This document shows positions 26,319-36,174 of a stretch of 64,000 nucleotides of DNA, in pieces; position 1 is the stretch's first letter, and each line of letters opens with the position of its first letter. The translations under genes were made by a program, and so were the position numbers. The DNA is from UBA4742 sp963773335 (lineage in GTDB: Bacteria; Actinomycetota; Acidimicrobiia; Acidimicrobiales; Acidimicrobilacustridaceae), in the NCBI GenBank assembly GCA_963773335.1, contig CAVZAT010000006.1, positions 496,001 to 560,000 of the forward strand, read 5' to 3'. The notes beneath the pieces were generated by a model. It saw nothing but the letters and a program-made list of their open reading frames with translations. It made no database searches and had not been told where the DNA came from.

Positions 26319-27438
26319 TCAGGGGTTCGGGCGGGGCTCTCGGGGTAGTCCGAGGATGCGTTCGCCCATGATGTTGCGCAGGACCAGGGTCGTGCCGCCC
26401 ATGATCGTGTACGCCGGGGCATAGCAGGCGCCTCGCGACACCCGACCCTCGAGCAGGGCATCGGCGCCGGCCACCCGGGCCGCGAACTCCGCCACCTGCT
26501 GTTCGAACTCGGTGCAGAAGGTCTTGGTCACCGCCGAGAACCCGGCCGGGGCCTGGCCCGACACCTCGCGCAGCACCAGGTGTCGCCCGATCCGGTAGCC
26601 GGTCTCGAGCCTCGCCAGTTCCTGGCGAACCAAGGGATCGGCGGCGTCGGCCAGACGCCAGCGCGTCCTCGAACAGGGCCCGGTTCGAGACCAGGCGGTC
26701 GATGCCGCCCCGCTCGTGCTCCATCTGGCGCATGACCTGGCGGAAGCTGCCGTTGAGCTCACCCACCAGGTTGGCGCCCGGTACCCGCACCCCGTCGTAG
26801 ACGACCTCGCAGAAGTGGCGGTTGCCGGTCATGTCGGTGATGGGCGAGATGGACACGCCAGGGGCGTGCAGGTCGACGATCAACTCGGACAGCCCGGCAT
26901 GGGGTGGGGCGTCGGGATCGGTGCGGGCGATCAGGTAGCACCAGTCGGCGTCGAGTGCGCCGCTGGTCCAGATCTTGGTGCCGCTCACGATCCAGTCGTC
27001 GCCGTCGCGCTCGGCCCGGGTGCGGATGGCGGCCACGTCGCTGCCGGCGTCGGGTTCGCTCATCCCGATCGACCACGACGAGGTGCCGGCGATGATGTCG
27101 GGCAGGAAGCGCGCCTGTTGGTCCTCCGTGCCGAACTGCATGAGCGTGGGCCCGATCTGGCGATCGGCGAACCACGACGTGGCCACCGGCGCCCCGGTCG
27201 AGATGAGGGACTCGAACACCACGAAGCGCTCCAACGGGCTGCGCCCGCCCCCGCCCACCGAGGTCGGCCAGGTCATGCCCAACCAGCCGCGCCGGGCCAG
27301 CTCCAAGGAGAACGGGCGCGACGTCCCCACGATCCACGAGTCCTCGCGCACGGCCCGCGAGACCGCGACCTCCTGTCCGAGCGCGAGCGCCTCACGTCTC
27401 AACGCCTCCAACTCGGGGCCGAACCGGTAGTCCACCAA
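26319..27438 (-). CDS. Acyl-CoA dehydrogenase (one-base frameshift)
   Basis: Joined across one indel, this is a 372-residue flavoenzyme that oxidises acyl-CoA to enoyl-CoA. The N-terminal part has the FAD/substrate signature SIGMSEPDAGSD and the middle beta-domain (GTKIWTSGA). The C-terminal part has TKTFCTEFEQQ, the expected helical bundle, and GGTTLVLRNIMGERILGLPR. At about 26656 an extra T after EDALA shifts the frame; removing it gives EDALA-LADAADPL. The start is TTG 27438 or GTG 27435, divergent from an acyl-CoA ligase with only 20 bp between them. Together with the ligase and quinone reductase it suggests a fatty-acid or steroid side-chain oxidation unit. The frameshift is probably an error. 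Confidence 0.78.
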
Positions 27439-27445
27439 CGAAAAG

Positions 27446-27451
27446 TAACCT
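27446..27451 (+). promoter_or_regulatory. -10 element for a leaderless acyl-CoA ligase transcript
   Basis: TAACCT ends 7 nt before the GTG at 27459, which places the transcription start on the start codon. The intergenic gap is only 20 bp and has no ribosome binding site. Leaderless mRNAs are common in actinobacteria. Confidence 0.45.
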
Positions 27452-27458
27452 GCCGGCT

Positions 27459-29099
27459 GTGGAGTTCAATCTGGCCGACCTGTTCGAAGCCGTGGCCGAC
27501 ACCGTGGCCCAGGCCGAAGCCCTGGTGTGCGGCGACGGGTCTGGCGTCCACCGCCGCCAGACCTACGAGCTGCTCGACCGCCGCGCCAACCAGGCCGCTC
27601 ACGCCCTGGCCGCGGTCGGGGTCGGCCCCGGTGATCCCGTCGGGCTCCACCTGCACAACGGCCACCCCTTCATCGAGCTGATGCTGGCCTGCTACAAGCT
27701 GCGGGCCATCCCGGTGAACGTGAACTACCGCTACGTGGCCGACGAATTGGCCTATCTGTTCCACGACGCCGGGCTGGTCGTGCTGTGCACCGAGCCGGAA
27801 CTGGCGGTCGAGGTGGAGTTGGTGCGGGGTCGGGCCCCGACGCTGCGCACCGTCATCCTCGACGGCGACGACTACGAGTCCCGGCTGGCCGACCAACCCG
27901 ATGCGCGTCCCCAGGTGTCGGGGCGCAGTGCCGACGATCGCTATCTGCTCTACACGGGCGGCACCACCGGTCCGCCCAAGGGCGTCGAGTGGCGCCACGA
28001 GGACATCTACTTCGCGTCGCTCGGCGGCCGGGGCACGCCCAGCAAGGGCGTGCCCGCCCTGCGCTCGGCCGACGAGATCATCGATCGGGTGCGCCACGGC
28101 GATCCGATCATGCGGCGCCTGCCCCTGTGCCCGCTCATCCACGGCGGGGCCATGTGGGTGGCGCTGCAGACCCTGCTCAACGGTGGCGCCCTGGTCCTCG
28201 ACACCAGCCGCCACTTCGATGCCACCACCGCGGTCGACCTGTTGGCCCGCGAACGGGTAGAGCTGACCATGCTCATCGGCGACGCCACCGCCCGGCCCAT
28301 CGCCGATGTCATGGCCGCCGATCGCGCCCGCCCCGACGGTGGTCGCTACGACCTGAGCGCACTGCAGGTCATCGCCTCCGGCGGGGCGGTGCTGTCCACC
28401 TCGGTGAAGGACCAGCTGCGTCGACTGCTCCCCGACACCAAGCTGGTCGACACGTTCGGGGCCTCCGAGACCGGCGGGCAGGGACGTCTGCGGGCCAGCG
28501 CCGAGGGTGGCCCGCCTCGGTTGGTCACCGACGAGCACACCGTCGTGTTCGACGGCGACCTGAAGCCGGTGGAGCCGGGGGCGGTGGGCAGGCTGGCCCG
28601 ATCGGGTTGGGTCCCGCTCGGCTACCGCGGTGATCCCGAGCGCACGGCGGCCACCTTCCCGGTGATCGACGGGGTGCGCTGGTCGATACCCGGCGACCTG
28701 GCCCGCCTGGAGGATGACGGCACCATCGCCCTCCTGGGTCGCGGCTCGACCTCGATCAACACCGGAGGTGAGAAGGTCTTCCCCGAAGAGGTGGAGAACG
28801 CCCTCAAGGGCCATCCCGCTGTGTTCGACGCGCTGGTCGTCGGGGTGCCCGACGAGCACTACGGGGAGCGGGTGGTGGCCGTGGTGTCGATGCGCCCGGG
28901 GCGGGTCACCGCCGAGCCGACCGAGCCCGCCCAGTCCCGAGGGCCGACCGACGCCGAGCTCGAGGCTCACGCGCGGCGACATGTGGCCGGTTACAAGGTC
29001 CCCCGCAGCTGGATCCGGGTGCCGCGCTGCGAACGCCTGCCCACCGGAAAGCCCGATTACCGCTGGGCCCGGGCCGTGGCCCTCGAGGCACAGGGCTAG
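27459..29099 (+). CDS. Fatty-acyl-CoA synthetase / AMP-dependent acid-CoA ligase
   Basis: The 546-residue ANL-superfamily enzyme activates a carboxylic acid to an acyl-AMP and then to its CoA thioester. Motif A3 is LYTGGTTGPPKG. A5 (DTFGASETG), A7 (IPGDLARLEDDG), A8 (GRGSTSINTGGEKVFPEEVE) and A10 (LPTGKPDYR, with the catalytic lysine) are all present. This FadD-like type is typical of actinobacteria handling bulky or long acyl groups. The GTG start has no ribosome binding site and appears leaderless. The acyl-CoA dehydrogenase is divergent and a quinone reductase follows 10 bp downstream, so the set probably forms one catabolic unit. Confidence 0.9.
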   Translation: MEFNLADLFEAVADTVAQAEALVCGDGSGVHRRQTYELLDRRANQAAHALAAVGVGPGDPVGLHLHNGHPFIELMLACYKLRAIPVNVNYRYVADELAYLFHDAGLVVLCTEPELAVEVELVRGRAPTLRTVILDGDDYESRLADQPDARPQVSGRSADDRYLLYTGGTTGPPKGVEWRHEDIYFASLGGRGTPSKGVPALRSADEIIDRVRHGDPIMRRLPLCPLIHGGAMWVALQTLLNGGALVLDTSRHFDATTAVDLLARERVELTMLIGDATARPIADVMAADRARPDGGRYDLSALQVIASGGAVLSTSVKDQLRRLLPDTKLVDTFGASETGGQGRLRASAEGGPPRLVTDEHTVVFDGDLKPVEPGAVGRLARSGWVPLGYRGDPERTAATFPVIDGVRWSIPGDLARLEDDGTIALLGRGSTSINTGGEKVFPEEVENALKGHPAVFDALVVGVPDEHYGERVVAVVSMRPGRVTAEPTEPAQSRGPTDAELEAHARRHVAGYKVPRSWIRVPRCERLPTGKPDYRWARAVALEAQG

Positions 29100-29109
29100 C
29101 GTCTCCGCC

Positions 29110-30093
29110 ATGCGAGCCGTCGTGCTGGAGAGCTACGGGGATCCTGAGGTGCTGACCCTGCGCGGGCTGCCAGATCCGGCTCCCGGCCCCGACGAGGTGG
29201 TGGTGGAGGTGGTCGCCACCGCCCTGAACCGGGCCGACCTGTTGCAGCGCCGCGGCTTCTACCCTGGCCCGCCGATGCCTCAGGAGATCCCGGGCATGGA
29301 GCTGAGCGGCCGCGTGGCCGAGGCGGGGGAGCGGGCCACCCTCTGGCAGGTCGGCGACGAGGTGATGGGCATCGTGGGCGGTGGCGCCTACGCCGAACGC
29401 ATCGCGGTGCACGAACGCCAGCTGATGGCGGTGCCCGATTCGGTGGCCCTGGCGGACGCCGCCGCAATCCCCGAGGTGTGGATCACCGCATTCGACGCCC
29501 TGGTCGTCCAGGGTGGCCTGACCTCGGGCCGCACCGCCCTGGTTCATGCCGGAGCCTCGGGGGTGGGTACCGCCGCCATCCAGATCGCCAAGGCCATCGG
29601 CGCTCGCATCATCGTCACCGCCTCCGCGGGCAAGGTCGATCGCTGTCTGGCGCTGGGCGCGGATCGGGCGGTGGATTACGTCGCCGAGGACTTCGTGGCC
29701 GCCACACGCGAGCTCACGGGTGGGACCGGTGCCGATGTCATCCTCGACGTCGTCGGCGGCGACTACGTGGATCGCAACCTCGACGCCGTCGCCCTGCGGG
29801 GCCGCATCGTGCAGGTGGGCACCATGGCCGGCGGCGACACCCACATCAATGTGGGCAAGCTCATGGCTCGACGGGCCGCGCTCATCGGCACCATGCTGCG
29901 GTCACGGCCGCTGGAGGAGAAGGTGGCAATCACCCGGCTCTTCGCGGCCGAGATCCTGCCCCGGTTCGACCGCGACGGCCTGCACCCGGTGATCGATCGC
30001 CGTTTCACCCTCGAGGAGATCGCCTCGGCGCACCGGGCGATGGAGGCCAACGAGAACGTGGGCAAGATCGTCATCGACGTGGCCCCGGCTTGA
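29110..30093 (+). CDS. NAD(P)H quinone oxidoreductase, zinc-free MDR family (PIG3-like)
   Basis: The 327-residue medium-chain dehydrogenase/reductase has the GroES-like N-terminal domain (NRADLLQRRGFYPGPP, IPGMELSGRV). The Rossmann domain has VHAGASGVGTAAIQIAK. The cysteine ligands for zinc are absent, as in quinone oxidoreductases and the TP53I3/PIG3 group. The C-terminus HPVIDRRFTLEEIASAHRAME is standard. It reduces quinones or other enones with NADPH. ATG 29110 is 10 bp after the ligase stop, so co-transcription is very likely. Confidence 0.9.
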   Translation: MRAVVLESYGDPEVLTLRGLPDPAPGPDEVVVEVVATALNRADLLQRRGFYPGPPMPQEIPGMELSGRVAEAGERATLWQVGDEVMGIVGGGAYAERIAVHERQLMAVPDSVALADAAAIPEVWITAFDALVVQGGLTSGRTALVHAGASGVGTAAIQIAKAIGARIIVTASAGKVDRCLALGADRAVDYVAEDFVAATRELTGGTGADVILDVVGGDYVDRNLDAVALRGRIVQVGTMAGGDTHINVGKLMARRAALIGTMLRSRPLEEKVAITRLFAAEILPRFDRDGLHPVIDRRFTLEEIASAHRAMEANENVGKIVIDVAPA

Positions 30094-30130
30094 GCCGCGG
30101 CCCGCCCGGGTTCGCCAGCGCGCCGCACCC

Positions 30131-30182
30131 CAGGTCGTCAGGTCGTCAGGTCGTCAGGTCGTCAGGTCGTCAGGTCGTCAGG
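30131..30182. repeat. 8-bp tandem repeat, 6.5 copies
   Basis: CAGGTCGT is repeated exactly six and a half times. It covers the last codons and the stop of the sulfotransferase (minus-strand reading ...DDLTT and TGA). Because 8 is not a multiple of 3, a change in copy number would alter the C-terminus. Confidence 0.9.
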
Positions 30183-30842
30183 TGGAGGGTGGTCGTAGCC
30201 GAGCAGGGCGATCTCGCGGCGGAACTCGTGGCGCACCCAATGGTCGAGCTCGGGGGTGAACGTCACACCGTCACCGTCCACCCGGTAGCCGGCCTTGTCG
30301 CGGGGGAGGTCCACCGGCTGGTCCAGACCGATGCGGGCCATCACCTGGGCCAGGTCGTCCTCCAGGCTCTCGTACCGACCGATGAAGTCGACGGCCACCC
30401 GATCGCCGATCGTGTACAGGGGCCAGGCGCTCAGGTTGGGCGTGGCACGCACCCACGTCTCGAAGTCGGGCCGCGCCGTCATGTCGCGGGTGCGCCACCA
30501 GTAGAACGACACCAGCTTCTCCCACGGGTCGCGCTCGAAGCAGAAGGTGAAGTAGCTGTCCCAAACCGACCGGCCCAGCCGGTCGCGCAGCCGCCAGGCC
30601 GGCATGTGCTGGTAGTAGCGGTTGCGGACGCGCCACTGCTTGAGGGTCAGCTTCACGTTGGGCGGGTCGGGGTGATGGACGAGCTCTGCCATCGGGTTCC
30701 AGCGGCCTGCAAAGTTGCGTTCGCCGCCGCCTCTGATCACGTCGTCAGGTCCCAGGAACTGGTTGAGGAACCGCTCGATGCTCGTCCCGGCCGTCTTGCG
30801 TGTCTTGACGAAGATGAACCGGTGTCGGTGGCTGATGATCAC
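30162..30842 (-). CDS. Sulfotransferase (family 2-like)
   Basis: The 226-residue protein has the 5'-phosphosulfate-binding loop FVKTRKTAGTSIE at the N-terminus and the 3'-phosphate motif CFERDPWEKLVSFYWW near residue 102. Both bind PAPS. The MIISHRHRFIFV start and the overall length fit the PF03567 family, whose members sulfate carbohydrates or lipids; no membrane anchor is present. The acceptor is unknown. A PAPS-forming kinase lies at 7.0-8.6 kb. Its C-terminus and stop are encoded by the 8-bp repeat, and citrate synthase is 22 bp upstream on the same strand. Confidence 0.85.
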   Translation of the reverse strand: MIISHRHRFIFVKTRKTAGTSIERFLNQFLGPDDVIRGGGERNFAGRWNPMAELVHHPDPPNVKLTLKQWRVRNRYYQHMPAWRLRDRLGRSVWDSYFTFCFERDPWEKLVSFYWWRTRDMTARPDFETWVRATPNLSAWPLYTIGDRVAVDFIGRYESLEDDLAQVMARIGLDQPVDLPRDKAGYRVDGDGVTFTPELDHWVRHEFRREIALLGYDHPPPDDLTT

Positions 30843-30864
30843 GCCGGGCCGGCGGGGTCGGCCG

Positions 30865-32141
30865 TCAGCGGGCGTCGATGCCGACGTAGTCGCGCACCTG
30901 GGCCCCGTCGTAGAGCTGGCGGGGTCGGGCGATCCGCACGTCCTGGTCGAGCAGCTCCTGCCAGTGGGCCAGCCAGCCCGAGGTGCGCGGGATGGCGAAC
31001 AGCACGGTGAACATCTCGATGGGGAAGCCCATCGCCTGGTAGATCAGACCCGAGTAGAAGTCGACGTTGGGGTAGAGCTTGCGGCTGATGAAGTAGTCGT
31101 CGGTCAGCGCGACCTCCTCGAGCTTCAGCGCGATGTCGAGCAGCGGGTTCTTGCCGGTGACCTCGAACACCTCGTAGGCGGTCTGCTTGATGATCTTGGC
31201 CCGCGGGTCGTAGTTCTTGTAGACGCGGTGGCCGAAGCCCTGGAGCTTGCCCTTGCCGGCCTTCACGTCCGCGATGTAGCCGTCGACGTTGTCGAGCGAG
31301 CCGATCTCGGTGAGCATCCGGATGACCGCCTCGTTGGCGCCGCCGTGGCGGGGGCCGTAGAGGGCGGCGGCGGCGGCGGCGGTGCAGATGTAGGGGTCGG
31401 CGTGCGAGCTGCCGACGACCCGCATGGCCGTGGTGCCAGCAGTTCTGCTCGTGGTCGGCGTGGAGGATGAACAGCACGTCGAGGGCCTGGGCCAGCACCG
31501 GGTTCGGCTCGTAGTGGGGCTCGGCCATCTTCCACATCATCGACAGGAAGTTGGCGGAGAAGTCGAGGTTGTTGTCCGGGTAGACGAACGGCATGCCCGA
31601 CGCTGAAGCGGTGGGCGCCCGCGGCGATCGTCGGCATCTTGGCGATGAGGCGGATGATCTGCTTGTCGCGGGACTGCCGGCGTCGTAGATGTCCTTGGCC
31701 TCGGGGTAGAAGGTCGACAGGGCGGCCAGCGGTGGAGACGAGCATGCCCATGGGGTGGGCGTCGTAGTGGAAGCCCTCCATGAACCGCTTGCGCACGTTC
31801 TCGTGGATGAACGTGTGGTAGGTGATCTCGTGGTGCCAGGCCGTCGAACTGCGTCGGCGGTCGGCAGCTCACCGTGGATCAGCAGGTAGGCGACCTCGAG
31901 GTAGGTCGAGTGCTCGGCCAGCTGCTCGATCGGGTAGCCGCGGTAGCGCAGGATGCCGGCCTCGCCGTCGAGGTCGGTGACCGCGCTGGTGGCTGCCGCG
32001 GTGGTGCTGAAGGCCGGGTCGTAGAACCAGATGCCGGGGAGCAGCTTGGCCCAGTCGCGCGGCGTCGACGCCGCCGTTGATGATCGGGATCTCGACCGAC
32101 TCGCCCGTGCGGTTGTCGGTGATGGTCACGCTCTCAGCCAC
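30865..32141 (-). CDS. gltA: Citrate synthase (multiple frameshifts)
   Basis: All pieces of a ~422-residue citrate synthase are present but spread over three frames. The N-terminus is VAESVTITDNRTGESVEI. WFYDPAFSTT and ILRYRGYPIEQL follow, then FMEGFHYDAHPMGML, HRFSVG and VYPDNNLDF. The catalytic His lies in GFGHRVYK and the Asp region near LDIALKLEE. It condenses oxaloacetate and acetyl-CoA. I place the breaks near 32064, 31851, 31843, 31730, 31671, 31597 and 31437; each is an extra base except 31671, which is +2 or -1. Corrected, the length is exactly a multiple of three. Start GTG 32141 follows GGAG. An essential gene with family-perfect residues between indels argues for sequence error. 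Confidence 0.8.
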
Positions 32142-32378
32142 AGCAGCTCCATGCCTGGATTCATCGAACGGGTCACGCGGCGCCGACCGGCTCGAGCTAG
32201 CAGGTGCGCCGATCGCCCTCCCCTTCAGACTAGGACGAACGGAAGGGGCGCAGTGACGAGGCCCCGGGATTTGCACGATCCTCGTATTCACTGGTTCTGG
32301 CGTAGAATCAGCCTGTTTCCACGGGCATTCTGGTAGCTTCGGCCACAGATCAACGAGGTTGTTACCTTCCAGGAGCGC

Positions 32379-34120
32379 ATGGCGATGACCGCTCAAGGCC
32401 CGACCGGCCGACTCGGCCTGGCCCGATCCCGACCATTTCAGCTGCTGTCGATCGCCGTGATGGCGACTGCCGCGGTGGCGTTGGCCGCCTGCTCAGGGTC
32501 CAGCAACTCGACGGCCAACACCTCGGCCGCCACCAGTGCAGGCGTGTCGGGGTCGATCACGGTGTCGGCCGCGGCCTCGCTGACCGGCGCCTTCGGCGAC
32601 CTCAAGAGCTCGTTCCAGAAGGCGCACGCCGGCACCACCATCGACCTCAACTTCGGCTCCTCGGCCGCGCTGGTCAACCAGATCCAGCAGGGTGCCGCGG
32701 CCGACGTGTTCGCCTCGGCCTCCAAGGCCACCATGGACGGCCTGGTGATCAGCGGCAACCTCGCCGGCCGGCCCGTGGTCTTCGCTCGCAACCAGCTGGA
32801 GTTGGTGGTCAAGCCCGGCAACCCCCTCGGCATCAACTCGCTGGCCGACCTCACCAAGGCCAAGACGGTGGCGCTGTCCGCGCAGACGGCACCCTGCGGG
32901 GCGGCGGCCAAGACGGCCTTCACCCAGGATGACGTCACCATCCCCGAGTCTCAGGTCACCCGGGGGGCCGACGTCAAGGCCACGCTGGCCGAGGTGACCA
33001 GCGGTGATGCCGATGCTGCCGTCGTGTACGTGACCGACGCCAGGACCGTCTCGTCCGCCCAGGGCACCTCGGTGTCCATCCCGGCCTCGGAGAACGTGAT
33101 CGCGGTCTACGAGATCGGGCAGATCAAGGGCTCCGAGCACGCGGATCTGGCCCAGGCCTGGATCGCGTATGTGACCGGTCCGAACGGCCGGGCCGTGCTC
33201 GACGCCGGCGGGATTCCTGCCCCCGGCCTCCTGAGCGGATCTGATCCACTGAGCGGCCCCCGTCCGGACCAGCAGCCGGTCCCAACCGCGACTCGCACCG
33301 GTCGCGAGCGTCATCATGGGTCGGTGAGTCGTCGAGGCCGCCGGTCGCCCCTGCCGGTGCTGGTGGTGGCGCTGGTCACCATCGCCTTCCTGGCCCTGCC
33401 CATCGCCGGGCTGGTGGCCAAGGCGTCCTGGTCGACGCTGTGGGACGACCTGTCCACTCCCGAGGCCCGCGACGCCCTGCGACTCTCGTTGATCTGCTCG
33501 CTGTGGGCCACCGCCCTGTCGGTGGTCCTCGGGTTGCCGCTGGCCTGGATGCTGGCCCGCGGCCGCCTGCCGGCACGCAACCTCATCCGCGCCCTGGTCA
33601 TCCTGCCCATGGTGATTCCGCCGGTGGTGGGCGGCGTCGCCCTGCTGCTGGCCTTCGGGCGGCGGGGGCTGGTCGGTCCCGAGCTCTACCACTGGTTCGG
33701 CATCCAGCTGACCTTCTCGACCGCCGGCGCGGTGCTGGCTGAGACGTTCGTGTCCATGCCCTTCCTGGTCATCACCGTCGAGGCGGCGCTGCGGGGCATG
33801 GACCAGCGTTACGAAGAGGCGGCCGCCACCCTCGGTGCCAACCGATGGACAGTCTTGCGTCGAGTCACGCTGCCCATGATCGCCCCGTCGCTGGTGGCCG
33901 GCGCGGCGTTGACCTGGGCCCGGGCCCTCGGGGAGTTCGGGGCCACCATCACCTTCGCCGGCAGCATCCAGGGCCGGACCGAGACCCTGCCACTGGCGGT
34001 CTACCTCGAGCTGGAGGGCCGCCCGGAGGTGGCGGTTGCCCTCAGCCTTTGCCTGCTCGCCATCTCGGTGGTCGTGCTCGTGTCGCTGCGAGGTCGCTGG
34101 CTCGGGTCCGGTGCGTCGGC

Positions 34121-34124
<4 letters not shown>
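32379..34124 (+). CDS. modAB: Molybdate ABC transporter: binding protein and permease in one frame (ModA-ModB)
   Basis: As written this is one 581-residue frame. Residues 1-285 are ModA: a lipoprotein signal ending LAACSGS, then ITVSAAASLTGAFGDL, FGSSAALVNQIQQGAAADVFASA and VVYVTDA. Residues ~320-581 are ModB, a permease with about six helices and the EAA loop EEAAATLGANRWTVLRRVTLP. A ~35-residue linker (PGLLSGSDPLSGPRP...) resembles neither. Deleting one A near 33212 gives ModA a natural end, GGFLPPAS and a stop at 33232-33234, with ModB then starting at GTG 33324. A lipoprotein fused to a permease would be topologically odd, so two genes split by a +1 error is the better reading. Confidence 0.85.
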
Positions 34125-35176
<1,052 letters not shown>

Positions 35177-35185
35177 GTCCTCTGG

Positions 35186-35361
35186 TCGGCGAGCCTCCCG
35201 TCGGACGCCTTCGGCATCCGAGTAGCAGGATGTGAGCGGCTCCGCCGCGTGGGCCGTGTCGGCGAGCCTCCCGTCGGACGCCTTCGGCATCCGAGTAGCA
35301 GGATGTGAGCGGCTCCGCCGCGTGGGCCGTGTCGGCGAGCCTCCCGTCGGACGCCTTCGGA
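35186..35361. repeat. 73-bp tandem repeat, about 2.4 copies
   Basis: A 73-bp unit starting CGGCGAGCCTCCCGTCGG is repeated at 35187, 35260 and (partly) 35333 with no visible difference. Each unit holds two hairpins: TCGGACGCC-TTC-GGCATCCGA (one mismatch) and GCGG-CTCCG-CCGC. It lies 10 bp after modC and before the converging YceI gene, where it could act as a repeated bidirectional terminator. Confidence 0.9.
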
Positions 35362-35410
35362 CGCGAGACGGGAGCCCCGAAGGACCCCCGTCGACGGAGC
35401 AATCGAGCCC

Positions 35411-35974
35411 TCAGGCGTCCTTGCGCAGGATGAGCTCGGCCTCGATGAGCAGCTGGACCTTGTCGCCGACCACCGCGCCGCCGCCCTCCATGGGGGCGTC
35501 GAACTTCACGTCGAAGGCCTTGCGGCTGATCTCTCCCTTGGCCGAGAAGCCAGCCCGGGTGCCGCCGTAGGGATCGGGGCCGAAGCCGTTGACCTCGACC
35601 TCGAGCGATACCGGCTTGGTCACGCCGTGCAGGGTGAGCTCGCCGTCCACCACGAAGTCGTCGCCGTGGGCCCGCAAGCCGGTCGAGCGGTAGGTCATCG
35701 TCGGGTACTGCTCCACCCCGAAGAAGTCGTCTGAGCGGATGTGGTTGTCGCGATCGACGTTGTTCGTGTTGATCGAACCCAGCTCGACGGTGACCTCGAC
35801 CGTGGAGTCGAAGGGATCATGGGCCAGGGTGACCACGCCCTCGAACTTCTCGAAGTGACCTCGCACCTTGGACACCATCATGTGGCGGGCGGCGAAGGAG
35901 ATGTCGGTGTGAAGAGGATCGATGTCCCAGGTTCCGGCGATGTAGCCGGGGATCTTGACGGCGGTGTCGGACAT
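35411..35974 (-). CDS. YceI-family protein
   Basis: The 187-residue product matches the YceI lipocalin-like barrel that binds isoprenoid or amphiphilic lipids. It reads GTWDIDPLHTDISFAARHMMVSKVRGHFEKF at the N-terminus, then SINTNNVDRDNHIRSDDFF and a DGELTLHGVTKPVSLEVE segment. No signal peptide is present, as in the cytosolic actinobacterial subgroup. GAGG precedes ATG 35974. Upstream are two direct TGATTCAA repeats. The stop converges on the 73-bp repeat. YceI genes are often stress-induced, but the role here is unknown. Confidence 0.9.
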   Translation of the reverse strand: MSDTAVKIPGYIAGTWDIDPLHTDISFAARHMMVSKVRGHFEKFEGVVTLAHDPFDSTVEVTVELGSINTNNVDRDNHIRSDDFFGVEQYPTMTYRSTGLRAHGDDFVVDGELTLHGVTKPVSLEVEVNGFGPDPYGGTRAGFSAKGEISRKAFDVKFDAPMEGGGAVVGDKVQLLIEAELILRKDA

Positions 35975-36020
35975 TGCGCTACCTCGTTGGTGTGGGTTCC
36001 GGTGTTTGGCGGACCAAGAG

Positions 36021-36043
36021 TGATTCAATCCGCAATGATTCAA
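36021..36043. promoter_or_regulatory. Direct TGATTCAA repeats upstream of yceI
   Basis: TGATTCAA occurs at 36021-36028 and 36036-36043, 15 bp apart, in an AT-rich stretch about 50-70 bp upstream of the YceI start. The spacing and position suggest a regulator site or part of the promoter. No regulator gene is adjacent. Confidence 0.35.
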
Positions 36044-36174
36044 ATCTGGACAACATCTGGGGCCGCGGTCTATTCCCGATGCGCTCGATCAGATACCCGG
36101 CCACGACCCGGTGCAGTCCGATCTGACGGCGTCAGCGGGAATCGGCCAGTCCCGGGTGCGAGCGGCTGGGATCC

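Noticed and set aside
27399..29111. 570-codon minus-strand open frame
   Set aside because: Antisense of the acyl-CoA ligase, which has all ANL motifs.
30131..30182. CRISPR-like array
   Set aside because: The units are 8 bp with no spacers, so it is a simple tandem repeat. No Cas gene is present.
32273..32308. Sigma-70 promoter TTGCAC / TAGAAT upstream of modA
   Set aside because: The spacing between the two hexamers is about 26 bp, too long for a standard promoter. The tract is AT-rich but I cannot place a promoter.
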